From assembly GCF_004016445.2 (NCBI RefSeq), contig NZ_SADT02000001.1, positions 2,027,630-2,091,629 of the forward strand: 64,000 nt of DNA. The letters are read 5' to 3'. Position numbers and translations under genes: made by a program. Under the pieces are notes generated by a model. That model ran no database searches and had not been told where the DNA came from. It worked only from the letters and a program-made list of their open reading frames with translations. This DNA is from Mesorhizobium sp. M2E.F.Ca.ET.219.01.1.1 (lineage in GTDB: Bacteria > Pseudomonadota > Alphaproteobacteria > Rhizobiales > Rhizobiaceae). This document shows, piece after piece, positions 55,103 to 64,000 of this stretch (position 1 is its first letter; each line of letters starts with the position of its first letter).

Positions 55103-55526
55103 AGGCGGCGGCCGCCGAATCGATCTTGCCCGCGCGCTTCTTGCGCGAGAAATCCATCTCGATCAGCGTCCGCTCGGCCGCGACCGTCGACAGGCGCTCA
55201 TCCCACAGCACGAAGGGCAGGTCCGAAAGCGGCGCCATGTTGCGGACGAAGGCACGCGATTTTTGCGCACGGGGCCCTTCCGAGCCGTCCATGTTGACGG
55301 GAAGGCCAAGCACGATGGCGCCGACATTATCCTTCTCGAGCTGAGCGAGCAGTTGGGCGGCGTCGAGCGAAAACTTCTTGCGCAGGATCACCGGCCGCGG
55401 ATGGGCGAAGGACAGCCCGCGATCGGAGACCGCCACGCCGATCGTCTTGTCGCCGAGATCGAGCCCGGCGAGCGTCTTGCCGTCGGCAAGCCGCTCCGGC
55501 AGTTCCTCGATTGAAATAATGGCCAA
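55044..55526 (-). CDS. ruvX: Putative Holliday junction resolvase/pre-16S rRNA nuclease
   Basis: YqgF-fold protein with [20 protein letters not shown] (first Asp), [20 protein letters not shown] (Glu/Asp loop region) and the last Asp in [20 protein letters not shown]. Start is taken as TTG 55526 ([13 protein letters not shown]), five bases after AGAGGA, giving 161 residues; the frame is open to 55592 with an ATG but no homologous sequence. The family matures 16S rRNA ends in E. coli. Confidence 0.85.
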   Translation of the reverse strand: MAIISIEELPERLADGKTLAGLDLGDKTIGVAVSDRGLSFAHPRPVILRKKFSLDAAQLLAQLEKDNVGAIVLGLPVNMDGSEGPRAQKSRAFVRNMAPLSDLPFVLWDERLSTVAAERTLIEMDFSRKKRAGKIDSAAAAFILQGALDRLQSLRQDRLR

Positions 55527-55644
55527 AGGCTTCCTCTGACATCCGGGCGTCACACATCCTTTTGACGGTAGAGAACGCCGCGCTACTTTCAATTTGCCGC
55601 CAGCGTTCTATCCTTCGGCAACAGAAAAATCGAGGAAAGCATTG

Positions 55645-56352
55645 ATGAAACTGACATGGTATGGACATTCGGCATTCCGCGTCGAGACCAAGGATGCCAC
55701 CATTCTCATAGACCCCTATCTGGTCGGCAACCCGTCCTGGACGGGCGGCTGGGAAGGCCCGGCGGAAGGCGTCACGCATGTTCTCCTGACCCATGGCCAC
55801 AACGACCATGTCAGCGGCGCGATCCAGGTGCTGAAGAAAAGCGTCGCCACGCTGGTCGCCAATTTCGAGATCTGCATGTACCTGGTCGGCCAGGGCGTTA
55901 GCAGCGACAAGATCAATCCCGGCAATATCGGCGGCACGGTCGATTGCGGACCATTCACCACGACCTTCGTCCAGGCGCTGCATTCGTCTTCTTTCGGCGG
56001 CGAAGGCGGCACGAACACCTATCTCGGCAATCCGGGTGGGCTCGTCCTGCATTTTCCCGAGGACAAGACGCTCTACCACATGGGCGACACCGACATCTTC
56101 TCCGACATGGGGCTGATCAACGAGCTGCACGAACCGAAGATCGGCATCGTGCCGATCGGCGACCGCTTCACCATGGGCGGCGCGGTGGCGGCCCTTGCCT
56201 GCCGCCGCTTCTTCGGCTTCGACACCGTCATTCCCTGCCATTTCGGCACCTTCCCGATGATCGACCAGACCGCCGACAAGTTCGTCGCCGGCATGGATGG
56301 CTCGGGCGTCAAGGTGGCGCTGCCCGAGATCGGCAAGGCGATCACGATCTAA
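55645..56352 (+). CDS. Metallo-beta-lactamase-fold hydrolase (UPF0173)
   Basis: 235 residues from MKLTWYGHSAFRVETKD. The metal motif HxHxDH is seen as LTHGHNDHVSGAIQVL, with later ligands in HMGDTDIFSDM and IPCHFGTFPMIDQT. The fold is shared with UlaG-type hydrolases; the substrate is unknown. ATG 55645 follows GAGGAAAGC. Followed by a hairpin at 56374. Confidence 0.9.
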   Translation: MKLTWYGHSAFRVETKDATILIDPYLVGNPSWTGGWEGPAEGVTHVLLTHGHNDHVSGAIQVLKKSVATLVANFEICMYLVGQGVSSDKINPGNIGGTVDCGPFTTTFVQALHSSSFGGEGGTNTYLGNPGGLVLHFPEDKTLYHMGDTDIFSDMGLINELHEPKIGIVPIGDRFTMGGAVAALACRRFFGFDTVIPCHFGTFPMIDQTADKFVAGMDGSGVKVALPEIGKAITI

Positions 56353-56373
56353 GGCGCTTCGCTCTTCTGCGAT

Positions 56374-56399
56374 GGGGTCGCACTGTCCTGGGCGACCCC
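56374..56399 (+). terminator. Hairpin after the UPF0173 gene
   Basis: GGGGTCGC and GCGACCCC form a perfect 8-bp stem over a ten-base loop, 21 bases past the stop. No T run. Confidence 0.45.
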
Positions 56400-56496
56400 T
56401 GGGCATCTCCGGGCCGATCGGGCCGACATGATCCATGTTGCGCGCTGAGCGCCACGCCGCTATAGCCCGCACTGGTTTTCCCGAGGCGAAAAGAAC

Positions 56497-56784
56497 ATGT
56501 CCGTTGATCTTCAGACCGTGAAGCGCGTCGCGCACCTTGCCCGTATCGCGGTGAGCGAGGAGGACGCCGAGCGCATGACTGGCGAATTGAACGCCATCCT
56601 CGGTTTCGTCGAGCAACTGAACGAGGTCGATGTCTCGGGCGTCGAGCCGATGACTTCGGTCACGCCGATGGAGATGAAGAAGCGCCAGGATGTCGTCACC
56701 GACGGTAACAAGCCCGCCGACATCGTCGCCAACGCGCCGGCAACCGAAGAGAACTTCTTCCTCGTTCCGAAGGTGGTGGAGTAG
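56497..56784 (+). CDS. gatC: Asp-tRNA(Asn)/Glu-tRNA(Gln) amidotransferase subunit C
   Basis: 95-residue Gat[41 protein letters not shown] and [12 protein letters not shown] match the family end to end. It holds GatA and GatB together for transamidation of mischarged tRNA. A GNAT gene, and not gatA, follows at four bases. Confidence 0.94.
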   Translation: MSVDLQTVKRVAHLARIAVSEEDAERMTGELNAILGFVEQLNEVDVSGVEPMTSVTPMEMKKRQDVVTDGNKPADIVANAPATEENFFLVPKVVE

Positions 56785-56787
56785 GCC

Positions 56788-57246
56788 GTGGCTGTCGAGA
56801 TCGCCGTCGAGACGCCTTTGCAGGACGACGTGCGCGCGCTGGTCGCCGAACTCAATGCCGCGCTGCTCGAACTGACGCCGCCCGAGCATTGCTATCATCT
56901 GACCGTCGAGCAGATGGCTGGTTTGGATACGACGGTGTTCATCGCGCGCGACAACGGCCTTGCGGTAGGTTGCGGCGCGCTGAAGCGGCACGACGAGGCG
57001 ATCGGCGAGGTCAAGCGCATGTACACGCGGCCGTCGCATCGCGGCCAAAAGATCGGCGCCGAGATCGTCGGACGCGTCGAGGCGCTTGCCCGCCACGAAG
57101 GATTGACGCGGCTGGTGCTCGAAACCGGCGATCGCCACCCCGCCGCCTGGACCGTTTATGAGCGCGCCGGATTCACGCGTTGCGGACCGGTGCTGGATTA
57201 TCCCGACTCCGAATGGTCGGTGTTTTACGAAAAGAGCCTTGCCTGA
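56788..57246 (+). CDS. GNAT acetyltransferase inserted between gatC and gatA
   Basis: 152 residues. The acetyl-CoA loop is [20 protein letters not shown] and the next strand has [20 protein letters not shown]. Starts with GTG at 56788, four bases after gatC, and its stop shares a base with the gatA start (TGATG), so translation is coupled on both sides. No role in tRNA amidation is known. The substrate is unknown; ElaA/small-molecule type is possible. Confidence 0.88.
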   Translation: MAVEIAVETPLQDDVRALVAELNAALLELTPPEHCYHLTVEQMAGLDTTVFIARDNGLAVGCGALKRHDEAIGEVKRMYTRPSHRGQKIGAEIVGRVEALARHEGLTRLVLETGDRHPAAWTVYERAGFTRCGPVLDYPDSEWSVFYEKSLA

Positions 57247-58811
57247 TGAGCGATCTCACACATCTCACCATTTCCGAGGCCCGCGCCAAGCTGCGCGGCA
57301 AGGAGATCACCGCGGCCGAGATCACCGAGGCCTATCTCGCGGCGATCGAGCGCGCCAATCCGGTGCTGAACGCCTATGTGACTGTCACCGCTGATAAGGC
57401 GCGCGACATGGCCAAGAACTCGGATGCCAAGCTCGCCAAGGGCGAAGGCGGGGCGCTGGAGGGCATCCCGCTCGGCATCAAGGACCTTTTCGCCACCGAA
57501 GGCATCCACACCCAGGCCTGCAGCCATGTGCTGGACGGATTCAAGCCGCGCTATGAATCGACTGTGACCGCCAATCTGTGGGCCGACGGCGCCGTTATGC
57601 TCGGCAAGCTCAACATGGACGAGTTCGCCATGGGCTCATCCAACGAGACCTCCTATTACGGGCCGGTGATCAATCCGTGGCGCCGCTCGCGCGTCGATAC
57701 GGTCGTCATGCCGACGACGCATCAGGGCGATGGCGGCTTTGTCTCCGCCGGCGGCACCAAGACTCAGCGCACGCTCGACAACGCTCAACTGGTGCCGGGC
57801 GGCTCGTCCGGCGGCTCGGCGTCGTCCGTGGCCGCATTCCTGTGCGCCGGCGCCACCGCAACCGACACCGGCGGCTCGATCCGCCAGCCCGCCGCCTTCA
57901 CCGGCACGGTCGGCATTAAGCCGACCTACGGGCGCTGCTCACGCTGGGGCATCGTTGCCTTCGCCTCGTCGCTCGACCAGGCCGGGCCGATCGCCCGCGA
58001 CGTGCGCGACGCCGCGATCCTGTTGAAGTCGATGGCTTCGGTCGATCCGAAGGACACGACCTCGGTCGACCGCCCGGTGCCGGATTATGAGGCGGCGATC
58101 GGCAAGCCGATCAAGGGCATGAAGGTCGGCATTCCGAAGGAATACCGCGTCGACGGCATGCCGGAAGACATCGAGGCGCTCTGGCAGAAAGGCATTGCCT
58201 GGCTGAAGGATGCCGGCGCCGAGATCGTCGATATCTCGCTGCCGCACACCAAATATGCCTTGCCGGCCTATTACATCGTGGCGCCCGCCGAGGCGTCTTC
58301 GAACCTCGCTCGTTACGACGGCGTGCGCTACGGCCTGCGCGTGCCCGGCAAGGACATCATCGACATGTATGAGAAGACGCGCGCCGCCGGTTTTGGCCGC
58401 GAGGTCAAGCGCCGCATCATGATCGGCACCTATGTGCTGTCGGCCGGCTATTATGATGCCTATTACCTGCAGGCGCAGAAAGTGCGCACGCTAATCAAGC
58501 GCGACTTCGAGAATGTCTTTGCAGCAGGCGTCGACGTCATCCTGACGCCGGCAACCCCGTCGGCCGCCTTCGGCATCGCCGACGAGGACATGGCCTCCGA
58601 TCCGGTCAAGATGTATCTCAACGACATCTTCACCGTGACGGTGAACATGGCGGGCCTTCCCGGCATTTCCGTGCCTGCCGGCCTCGACGGCAAGGGCCTG
58701 CCGCTCGGCCTGCAGCTGATCGGCCGCCCGTTCGACGAGGAAACGCTGTTCCAGACGGCGCATGTTATCGAGCAGGCGGCGGGCAAATTTCAGCCGGAAA
58801 AGTGGTGGTAA
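57246..58811 (+). CDS. gatA: Asp-tRNA(Asn)/Glu-tRNA(Gln) amidotransferase subunit A
   Basis: 521 residues. The amidase Ser-cisSer-Lys triad is visible: Lys79 in [13 protein letters not shown], Ser187 in [11 protein letters not shown] and Ser211 in [12 protein letters not shown]. Relative to the Staphylococcus enzyme (Lys79, Ser154, Ser178), there are about 33 extra residues between Lys79 and Ser187, in [20 protein letters not shown] to [14 protein letters not shown]. Start 57246 shares its A with the GNAT stop. gatB is not in the window. Confidence 0.95.
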   Translation: MSDLTHLTISEARAKLRGKEITAAEITEAYLAAIERANPVLNAYVTVTADKARDMAKNSDAKLAKGEGGALEGIPLGIKDLFATEGIHTQACSHVLDGFKPRYESTVTANLWADGAVMLGKLNMDEFAMGSSNETSYYGPVINPWRRSRVDTVVMPTTHQGDGGFVSAGGTKTQRTLDNAQLVPGGSSGGSASSVAAFLCAGATATDTGGSIRQPAAFTGTVGIKPTYGRCSRWGIVAFASSLDQAGPIARDVRDAAILLKSMASVDPKDTTSVDRPVPDYEAAIGKPIKGMKVGIPKEYRVDGMPEDIEALWQKGIAWLKDAGAEIVDISLPHTKYALPAYYIVAPAEASSNLARYDGVRYGLRVPGKDIIDMYEKTRAAGFGREVKRRIMIGTYVLSAGYYDAYYLQAQKVRTLIKRDFENVFAAGVDVILTPATPSAAFGIADEDMASDPVKMYLNDIFTVTVNMAGLPGISVPAGLDGKGLPLGLQLIGRPFDEETLFQTAHVIEQAAGKFQPEKWW

Positions 58812-58841
58812 GGTCATACCTCATCTGACAGAGGGTGAGGG

Positions 58842-59639
58842 ATGTTCTACTACCTGTCCAAAATCTTCTGGTTTTTCGGCCAGCCGATCAACCTCGCGAT
58901 CTTTCTGCTGCTTGCCGGCCTGTTGGCAGCGCTGTTCCGGCGGCGCCGGCTGGCAGCGACGGGCACTGTGCTCGGCATCGCGATCCTGGTTCTTTCGGCC
59001 TGGACGTCGGTCGGCGCGATGATGCTCACCCCGCTGGAAGAACGCTTTCCGAAGCCGCCATTGCCCGAGAAGGTCGACGGCATCGTCGTGCTTGGCGGTG
59101 GCTTCGAGGGCGCCATCAATCTGGCGCGCGGCGGTTATGAGCTGAACAGCAGCGGCGATCGTATGGTCGAAACGGCGATCCTGGCCAGGCGCTTTCCCCA
59201 GGCGAAGATCGTCGTGTCCGGCGGCAACGGTTCGCTTTTCCTCGACGGCGAGGGCGATGCCGACACGGCGCCGAGGCTACTCGGGGCGCTCGGCGTTTCG
59301 GCCGATCGCCTGATCCTCGAGGACAAGTCGCGCAACACTTACGAGAATGCTGTCTTCTCGCGAAAGCTTGTCGAGCCGAAACCGGGCGAGACATGGCTGC
59401 TGGTCACCTCGGCCTTCCACATGCCGCGCGCCAAGGCGTTGTTCGACAAGGCGGGCTTTGCGACCATTCCGTGGCCGGTCGACTATCGAACCTCAGGCAA
59501 GGAAGGCGTCGGCTTCTACCGCGACAATCCAGTCGACTCGCTGCAGTCGACCACAATCGCCGTCCGCGAGTGGATTGGGCTTTTCGCCTACAGGCTCGTC
59601 GGCAAGATCGATCAGCTCTTCTCAGGACCGGGCGGCTGA
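58842..59639 (+). CDS. YdcF/ElyC family DUF218 protein
   Basis: 265 residues. Two N-terminal membrane helices (FFGQPINLAIFLLLAGLLAA, LGIAILVLSAWTSVGAMML) anchor a DUF218 domain: VDGIVVLGGGFEGAINLARG, AKIVVSGGNGSLFLDGEGDA, SRNTYENAVFSRKL and TSAFHMPRAKALFDKAGF. The related ElyC and SanA act at the envelope under stress. Starts with ATG after GAGGG. Overlaps the 3' end of the DUF599 gene on the other strand by 28 bases. Confidence 0.85.
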   Translation: MFYYLSKIFWFFGQPINLAIFLLLAGLLAALFRRRRLAATGTVLGIAILVLSAWTSVGAMMLTPLEERFPKPPLPEKVDGIVVLGGGFEGAINLARGGYELNSSGDRMVETAILARRFPQAKIVVSGGNGSLFLDGEGDADTAPRLLGALGVSADRLILEDKSRNTYENAVFSRKLVEPKPGETWLLVTSAFHMPRAKALFDKAGFATIPWPVDYRTSGKEGVGFYRDNPVDSLQSTTIAVREWIGLFAYRLVGKIDQLFSGPGG

Positions 59640-60346
59640 CCGAGCACCGCCTGCCGCGCCGCTGAAAAGAACTGGCGGCGCACCAGCACCGCAAGAAGCA
59701 CCAGCGTCGAGATCACGAAGACGACCGGGTCGACGAACCAGCCGAGATAGCCGATCGAGAAGAAGACGGCGCGCAGGCCGGAATTGAAGTGCTTGCCGGC
59801 GAGCACGTTCATGCGTGTCGCCCGCCACACCGCGGTTTCGCTGACCGGATTGCGCGAAGCCGGGCCATGCGGCGTCGGCACCGCGCCGATCAGGATCGAG
59901 CAATAGTTGAACAGCCGGTAGGCCCAGCCGAATTTGAAGAAGGCGAAGGCGAGAATGAGCACCAGGCCGAACACCTTGGTCTGGAAGGCTTCGCGCGAGG
60001 AAGCCGCGCCGAAGGGCAGGTCGGCCAGAACCTGCAGCACGCGGTCGGAGGCGCCGAGCAGGGCAAAGCAGCCGCCGAGCGCAATCAGGGAAGACGAGGC
60101 AAAAAAGGCGGTGCCTTGCTGCAGGCCGCCCATGATGGCGGTGTCGACGATGCGGATTTCGCGCTCGGCCATATTGCGCATCCAGGCTTCGCGCTGGGCG
60201 TTCATCGCGGTCGTCAGCGACACGCGGCTGATCAGCCTACCGTCGGAGGCGAGCGTATGAAGCACCCAGACAACCAGGAAGAAGATCAAAGCCGTCAGAT
60301 CTGCCATTGAGAGGTGAAGTGAGTCGCCCATGCGTTCTTGTAACAC
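59612..60346 (-). CDS. DUF599 membrane protein
   Basis: About 244 residues (or 239 from Met6) with four to five helices. The start LTALIFFLVVWVLHTLASDG, the amphipathic EAWMRNMAEREIRIVDTAIM and LQQGTAFFASSSLIALGGCF match DUF599. Function unknown. Divergent from sdaA with about 165 bases between. Confidence 0.82.
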   Translation of the reverse strand: MLQERMGDSLHLSMADLTALIFFLVVWVLHTLASDGRLISRVSLTTAMNAQREAWMRNMAEREIRIVDTAIMGGLQQGTAFFASSSLIALGGCFALLGASDRVLQVLADLPFGAASSREAFQTKVFGLVLILAFAFFKFGWAYRLFNYCSILIGAVPTPHGPASRNPVSETAVWRATRMNVLAGKHFNSGLRAVFFSIGYLGWFVDPVVFVISTLVLLAVLVRRQFFSAARQAVLGQPPGPEKS

Positions 60347-60510
60347 AGGCCGAGCCGGCGCTTCGACGGGCGTTCGAAGTTGCCGGAGGGCAATGTCGCT
60401 GGCGGAGCAAACAAGGTCGGCAGCCGCTGCGCCGCGACATGCAAAACAGCGGAAACATCGCGGGAGTTCCTATATGTAAGCCTTGATCGGCCCCAGGAGA
60501 CAACGGCCCC

Positions 60511-61914
60511 GTGTTCCTTTCGGTTTTCGACCTGTTCAAGATCGGCATCGGCCCTTCGAGCTCGCACACGATGGGGCCGATGACGGCCGCGCGCCGTTTC
60601 CTCGACGAGATCGTGGCCGGCGACTGGCCACGGCCGGCGGGCGTGAAAGTCGACCGTATCGGCGCCAGCCTGCATGGCTCGCTCGCCTATACCGGCATCG
60701 GCCATGGTTCCGACCGCGCCGTGATCCTCGGCCTGGCCGGCCAGACGCCGCAGACGGTCGATCCGGACGAGGCCGACGGCATCGTCGCCAGCATCGGGGC
60801 GGAGAAGCGCATTTCGCCGCCTGGGCATCCGACCTACCGGTTCGACCCTGCCAAGGACCTTGTGCTCGACCGCAAGACGCCGCTGACCGGCCACGCCAAC
60901 GGCATGGCCTTCTATGCCTATGACGCTTCCGATCGGCTGCTCCTCAAACGCATCTATTATTCGATCGGCGGTGGCTTCGTCGTTTCCGAGGAAGAGCTGC
61001 AGCGCATGAAGACCAAGGGCTCGGTGACGACCGAGGGCAGACGAGTGCCGTATCCGTTCAAGAATGCCGTCGAGATGCTGGCGATGGCGGCCAAGAGCGG
61101 GCTTTCAATCGCCGAAATGAAGCGCGCCAACGAAGAAAAACACATGTCGCGCGAGGAGCTTGATGCGGGGCTGGACGCGATCTGGGGCGCGATGAAGGGC
61201 TGCATCGATCGCGGCCTGTCGCAGGACGGCATCATGCCGGGCGGGCTGAAGGTGCGCCGCCGCGCGCGGCAGCTCCACGACAAGCTGCAGGAACAGTGGC
61301 AGCAGAACCGGCCCAACCCCTTGCTCGCCAATGACTGGCTGTCGATCTACGCCATGGCGGTCAATGAAGAGAACGCGGCCGGCGGGCGCGTCGTCACCGC
61401 GCCGACCAATGGCGCTGCCGGTACGCTGCCGGCGGTGCTGCGCTATTGGCTGCATTTCCATCCCGAAGCCGACCAGCCAAGCATCCGCGACTTCCTGCTG
61501 ACGGCGGCCGCCGTGGGCGGCATCATCAAATCGAACGCGTCGATCTCAGGGGCCGAAGTCGGCTGCCAGGGCGAGGTGGGTTCCGCTTCCGCGATGGCCG
61601 CCGCCGGCCTGTGCGCCGTCATGGGCGGCACGCCCGAGCAGGTGGAGAATGCCGCCGAGATCGCGCTCGAACATCATCTCGGCATGACCTGCGACCCGGT
61701 CGGCGGCCTGGTGCAGGTGCCCTGCATCGAGCGCAACGCGCTGGGCGCGGTCAAGGCGGTGACCGCCGCCTCCTTGGCCATCAAGGGCGACGGCACGCAT
61801 TTCGTGCCGCTCGACGCCGCGATCGAGACCCTGCGCCAAACCGGCCTCGACATGAACGAGAAATATAAGGAAACCAGCCTCGGCGGCCTGGCGGTGAACG
61901 TGGTGGAGTGCTGA
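60511..61914 (+). CDS. sdaA: L-serine ammonia-lyase, iron-sulfur type
   Basis: 467 residues from GTG 60511. The alpha domain and beta domain are fused. Beta domain: [20 protein letters not shown]. The three cluster-ligand cysteines are in [35 protein letters not shown] (two). It deaminates serine to pyruvate with a 4Fe-4S cluster and is oxygen-sensitive. Glycerol and serine catabolism both feed pyruvate, but no regulatory link is seen. Confidence 0.94.
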   Translation: MFLSVFDLFKIGIGPSSSHTMGPMTAARRFLDEIVAGDWPRPAGVKVDRIGASLHGSLAYTGIGHGSDRAVILGLAGQTPQTVDPDEADGIVASIGAEKRISPPGHPTYRFDPAKDLVLDRKTPLTGHANGMAFYAYDASDRLLLKRIYYSIGGGFVVSEEELQRMKTKGSVTTEGRRVPYPFKNAVEMLAMAAKSGLSIAEMKRANEEKHMSREELDAGLDAIWGAMKGCIDRGLSQDGIMPGGLKVRRRARQLHDKLQEQWQQNRPNPLLANDWLSIYAMAVNEENAAGGRVVTAPTNGAAGTLPAVLRYWLHFHPEADQPSIRDFLLTAAAVGGIIKSNASISGAEVGCQGEVGSASAMAAAGLCAVMGGTPEQVENAAEIALEHHLGMTCDPVGGLVQVPCIERNALGAVKAVTAASLAIKGDGTHFVPLDAAIETLRQTGLDMNEKYKETSLGGLAVNVVEC

Positions 61915-61997
61915 GGTCTTGCCGAGATCAAGGCTGGCCCTGTGGAGAAGTTGCTCAAGGCGTTGACGCGTCAACCCCTGCGGCTAAATCTTGGGGC

Positions 61998-62435
61998 ATG
62001 TCTCTCAATCTCCTAAAACTCTGCGTCGGCTGCGACAGCGTCGAGGATCTCGAAGAGTGGATCGCCTTCCGCCTCGACGAGCGGCGCCGCGCCGGCGAGC
62101 CGGCCGAGCATTGGCACACCACCCGCATGGTGCCGACGCGCGGCAGCGAGATCACGGATGGCGGATCGCTCTATTGGGTGATCAAGGGCAGCGTGCAGTG
62201 CCGACAGCTGATCACCGAGATTCGGCCTTTTACTGACGCTGAAGGTATCAGCCGCTGCCATCTGGTGCTCGATCCCGAGGTTGTGCGCACCGACTGGCAG
62301 CCGCGGCGCGCTTTCCAAGGCTGGCGTTACCTCAAGCCCGCTGATGCGCCGGCCGATCTCGGCAAGGGCAGGTTGGCATTCGCCGAAATGCCGCCGAAGC
62401 TGAGACTGGAACTCGCCGAACTCGGGCTGCTCTAA
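61998..62435 (+). CDS. DUF1489 family protein
   Basis: 145 residues from MSLNLLKLCVGCDSVEDLEE. Conserved segments WHTTRMVPTRGSEITDGGSL, YWVIKGSVQCRQLITEIRPF and the ending RLAFAEMPPKLRLELAELGL identify DUF1489, a family of alphaproteobacterial cytoplasmic proteins without known function. The ATG at 61998 is chosen because the upstream open frame does not align. Confidence 0.85.
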   Translation: MSLNLLKLCVGCDSVEDLEEWIAFRLDERRRAGEPAEHWHTTRMVPTRGSEITDGGSLYWVIKGSVQCRQLITEIRPFTDAEGISRCHLVLDPEVVRTDWQPRRAFQGWRYLKPADAPADLGKGRLAFAEMPPKLRLELAELGLL

Positions 62436-62555
62436 AGCGGCTTGTGTATCGCTGTCCCGCGCTGGCCCTTCGGCTCGTCCAGCGTGGGGCTTGCAAGCGC
62501 CGGACCTAGGTCCCATCCTATTTCCTATGCTCAGTCATCCGTATGGCGCTAACCG

Positions 62556-63254
62556 ATGGGCGTGATCCTCGCTTTGGCAGCGGTGCTCGTGGTGCTTTTC
62601 GGCGCCGCGGTGCTTTTTGTGCGCGCGGATCCTGCAAGGATGGCGGACAGCCTCAGGTCGCTTGGGCCGGCCTTGCTTGGCCTGGTCGGCGCGCCGATGC
62701 TGATCTTCGGCCGCAGCCTTATCGGCGGGTTGCTCCTGCTGGCGGCGCTCGCCTGGGTCGTCTGGATTCGTACGAGGCGACCTCCGGCGCGGGCCGCCGC
62801 TTCCAAGCATTCGACGGTGCGCACCGCTGCACTCGAAATGGACCTCGACCATGACAGCGGCAGGCTCGAGGGGCTCGTTCTGGCCGGTCGCTATGAAGGC
62901 AAGATGCTTGGTGCGATGGGGCTGACGGATCTGCGCCAGCTTCATGGCGAGCTCAATCCGGACCCGGAGAGCCGCCAGCTTTTAGAGACGTATCTTGACG
63001 GCCGTTTTCCCGTCTGGCGCAAGGACGCGCAGCCGCACGGTGGCGAAGGGCTGAGTGTTGCGCCAGGTGCGGGCGCCATGACTAAGGAGGAGGCCTACAA
63101 GGTCCTTGGTCTTGAAGCGGGGGCTGCCGCGGCGGATATCCGCAAGGCGCACCGCCGCCTGATGCAGCGCCTGAACGCCGATGTCGGCGGCACGTCTGTC
63201 CTGGCGGCGCGAATCAATGAAGCCAAGGACGTCCTGCTCTCCAATCACGATTAG
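62556..63254 (+). CDS. Membrane-anchored J-domain protein without HPD
   Basis: 232 residues. Two N-terminal helices (LALAAVLVVLFGAAVLFV and the stretch PALLGLVGAPMLIFGRSLIG with LLLLAALAWVVWI) precede a middle linker and a C-terminal J domain (about 176-231): EEAYKVLGLEAGAAAADIRK, HRRLMQRLNADVGGTSVLAA, RINEAKDVLL. The Hsp70-stimulating HPD motif reads Asn207-Ala208-Asp209. The rest fits Tim14/DnaJ relatives of alphaproteobacteria. Without HPD it should not activate DnaK directly; a Pam16-like regulator is possible. Confidence 0.8.
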   Translation: MGVILALAAVLVVLFGAAVLFVRADPARMADSLRSLGPALLGLVGAPMLIFGRSLIGGLLLLAALAWVVWIRTRRPPARAAASKHSTVRTAALEMDLDHDSGRLEGLVLAGRYEGKMLGAMGLTDLRQLHGELNPDPESRQLLETYLDGRFPVWRKDAQPHGGEGLSVAPGAGAMTKEEAYKVLGLEAGAAAADIRKAHRRLMQRLNADVGGTSVLAARINEAKDVLLSNHD

Positions 63255-63297
63255 TCTCCTTCGACGCCGGTACCTTCCGGGAGATTTCAACAGCCGC

Positions 63298-64000
63298 CTA
63301 TTGCTCGACGGCGTAGCACGAAATTTTCTTGCGCTTCAGCGCATCGCAGGCCTTCCAAGCGGCATTCTTCGAGCCGAAGCCGCCGAAGCGGGCGCGGTAG
63401 TAGGTGGTGCCGTCCTTGTCGAAGGCGACGGTGAAACCGGAAGCGTCGGCCAGGACCTTCGGCGCCTGCTTGGCTGTCTGGTCGAGCAGGGTCTGCGCTC
63501 CGGATTTGGTGGGCGAGGAGGCAACCTGAACCACCCAGCCGGACGGAACCGACGACGTCTTGACCGGATCGATCGCCGGCGCGGCGGGTGCCTGTTCGGC
63601 ATAGGCAGTGACCGCCTGCGACGTGGTCTCCTGCGGCTTGGGAGCCGGCGTCATGGCGGCCACGGCAACCGTCTTCACCTTCTTGACTTGGATCACGGGC
63701 TTCGTCTCTTCGGCGACCTGTTGGGTGTCGTCCTCAACGCTATCGGCGGCGTCATCGGCCGAGGCGACGACAGTGTCGTCCGTCGCCGGCTTTTCGTCCG
63801 GAGTCGGAGCGTCTTGCTTGGGCGAGAAGACCTTGGCCAGCGTCTTGATCGGGTTGTCGTTGCCCTTGGCGATGAGATCGCCGCCGCCGCGTGTCGAGGC
63901 GCGCGGTAGATAGGTGTTGATCAGCGCGGCCATCTGGTTGTCGCGGCTGCGGCCGGAAGCGCCGCCCATCACCACAGCGACAAGCCGACGATCGCCATCG
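63298..64000 (-). CDS. D-Ala-D-Ala carboxypeptidase C-terminal part with SPOR domain (cut by window edge)
   Basis: Only the last 233 or so residues are in the window; the frame continues past 64000. The visible start DGDRRLVAVVMGGASGRSRD and NQMAALINTYLPRAST match the end of the peptidase S11 (DacC-like) catalytic domain. An acidic, low-complexity linker (about residues 45-150 of the visible part) leads to a C-terminal SPOR domain: SGWVVQVASSPTKSGAQTLL and YYRARFGGFGSKNAAWKACD, which binds denuded glycan at division sites. Reads toward the J-domain gene. Confidence 0.88.
   Translation of the reverse strand, partial: DGDRRLVAVVMGGASGRSRDNQMAALINTYLPRASTRGGGDLIAKGNDNPIKTLAKVFSPKQDAPTPDEKPATDDTVVASADDAADSVEDDTQQVAEETKPVIQVKKVKTVAVAAMTPAPKPQETTSQAVTAYAEQAPAAPAIDPVKTSSVPSGWVVQVASSPTKSGAQTLLDQTAKQAPKVLADASGFTVAFDKDGTTYYRARFGGFGSKNAAWKACDALKRKKISCYAVEQ

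Noticed and set aside
55327..57138. 603-codon minus-strand frame over the hydrolase, gatC and GNAT genes
   Set aside because: Covers three well-supported plus-strand genes and shows no recognisable domain.

Overview
This 64 kb window looks like chromosome from an alphaproteobacterium of the order Hyphomicrobiales, most likely Mesorhizobium or a close Phyllobacteriaceae relative. The evidence is high GC with long antisense reading frames, a rhizobial glycerol operon (glpR-glpD-glpSTPQUV-glpK), a pyrB-pyrC pair with a degenerate PyrC, a BA14K protein, GAAC-N7-GAAC SOS boxes of the alphaproteobacterial type, and dispersed intergenic repeats typical of Mesorhizobium. Identification is by reading the proteins; no database was searched.

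Layout. 0-17 kb: DUF72 protein, a translationally coupled uvrA-small ORF-GNAT run, a stand-alone ClpP, an ArsR/SRPBCC pair, a cupin, ssb, OsmC, MarC, an AraC regulator, a ParB-like protein, a SulP transporter and gyrA. uvrA and ssb each carry an SOS box. 17-22 kb: a 50-residue membrane peptide, coaD, two cyclophilins and queA, a small conserved gene and tgt in overlapping order (queuosine synthesis). 22-25 kb: a broken SDR gene, a GT-C-type membrane glycosyltransferase and small genes. 25.5-29.6 kb: a four-gene peptide-ligase/protease cluster (circularly permuted ATP-grasp, alpha-E, transglutaminase-like, Anbu proteasome relative). 29.7-41.3 kb: a PLP decarboxylase, then the complete glycerol regulator, dehydrogenase, ABC transporter and kinase locus. 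41.3-42.8 kb: small genes and tRNA-Lys(TTT).

42.8-47 kb is the only clearly accessory stretch. It holds gene remnants, a frameshifted gene, an orphan Flp pilin and three copies of a roughly 300-bp segment. Two of those copies end in the same internally deleted fragment of the membrane gene at 46951-48096, so they are recent rearrangements rather than independent genes.

48-64 kb is housekeeping again: dprA-plsY, pyrC-pyrB, an acyl-CoA dehydrogenase, ruvX, gatC-GNAT-gatA, YdcF, DUF599, sdaA, DUF1489, a J-protein lacking HPD, and a D-Ala-D-Ala carboxypeptidase cut by the right edge.

Several recognisable enzymes lack expected key residues: PyrC has no HxH metal site, Tgt keeps one of four zinc ligands, the J-protein reads NAD for HPD, and the SDR has Ser for the catalytic Lys plus a frameshift. 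No CRISPR array, integrase, transposase, replication origin or rRNA was seen.
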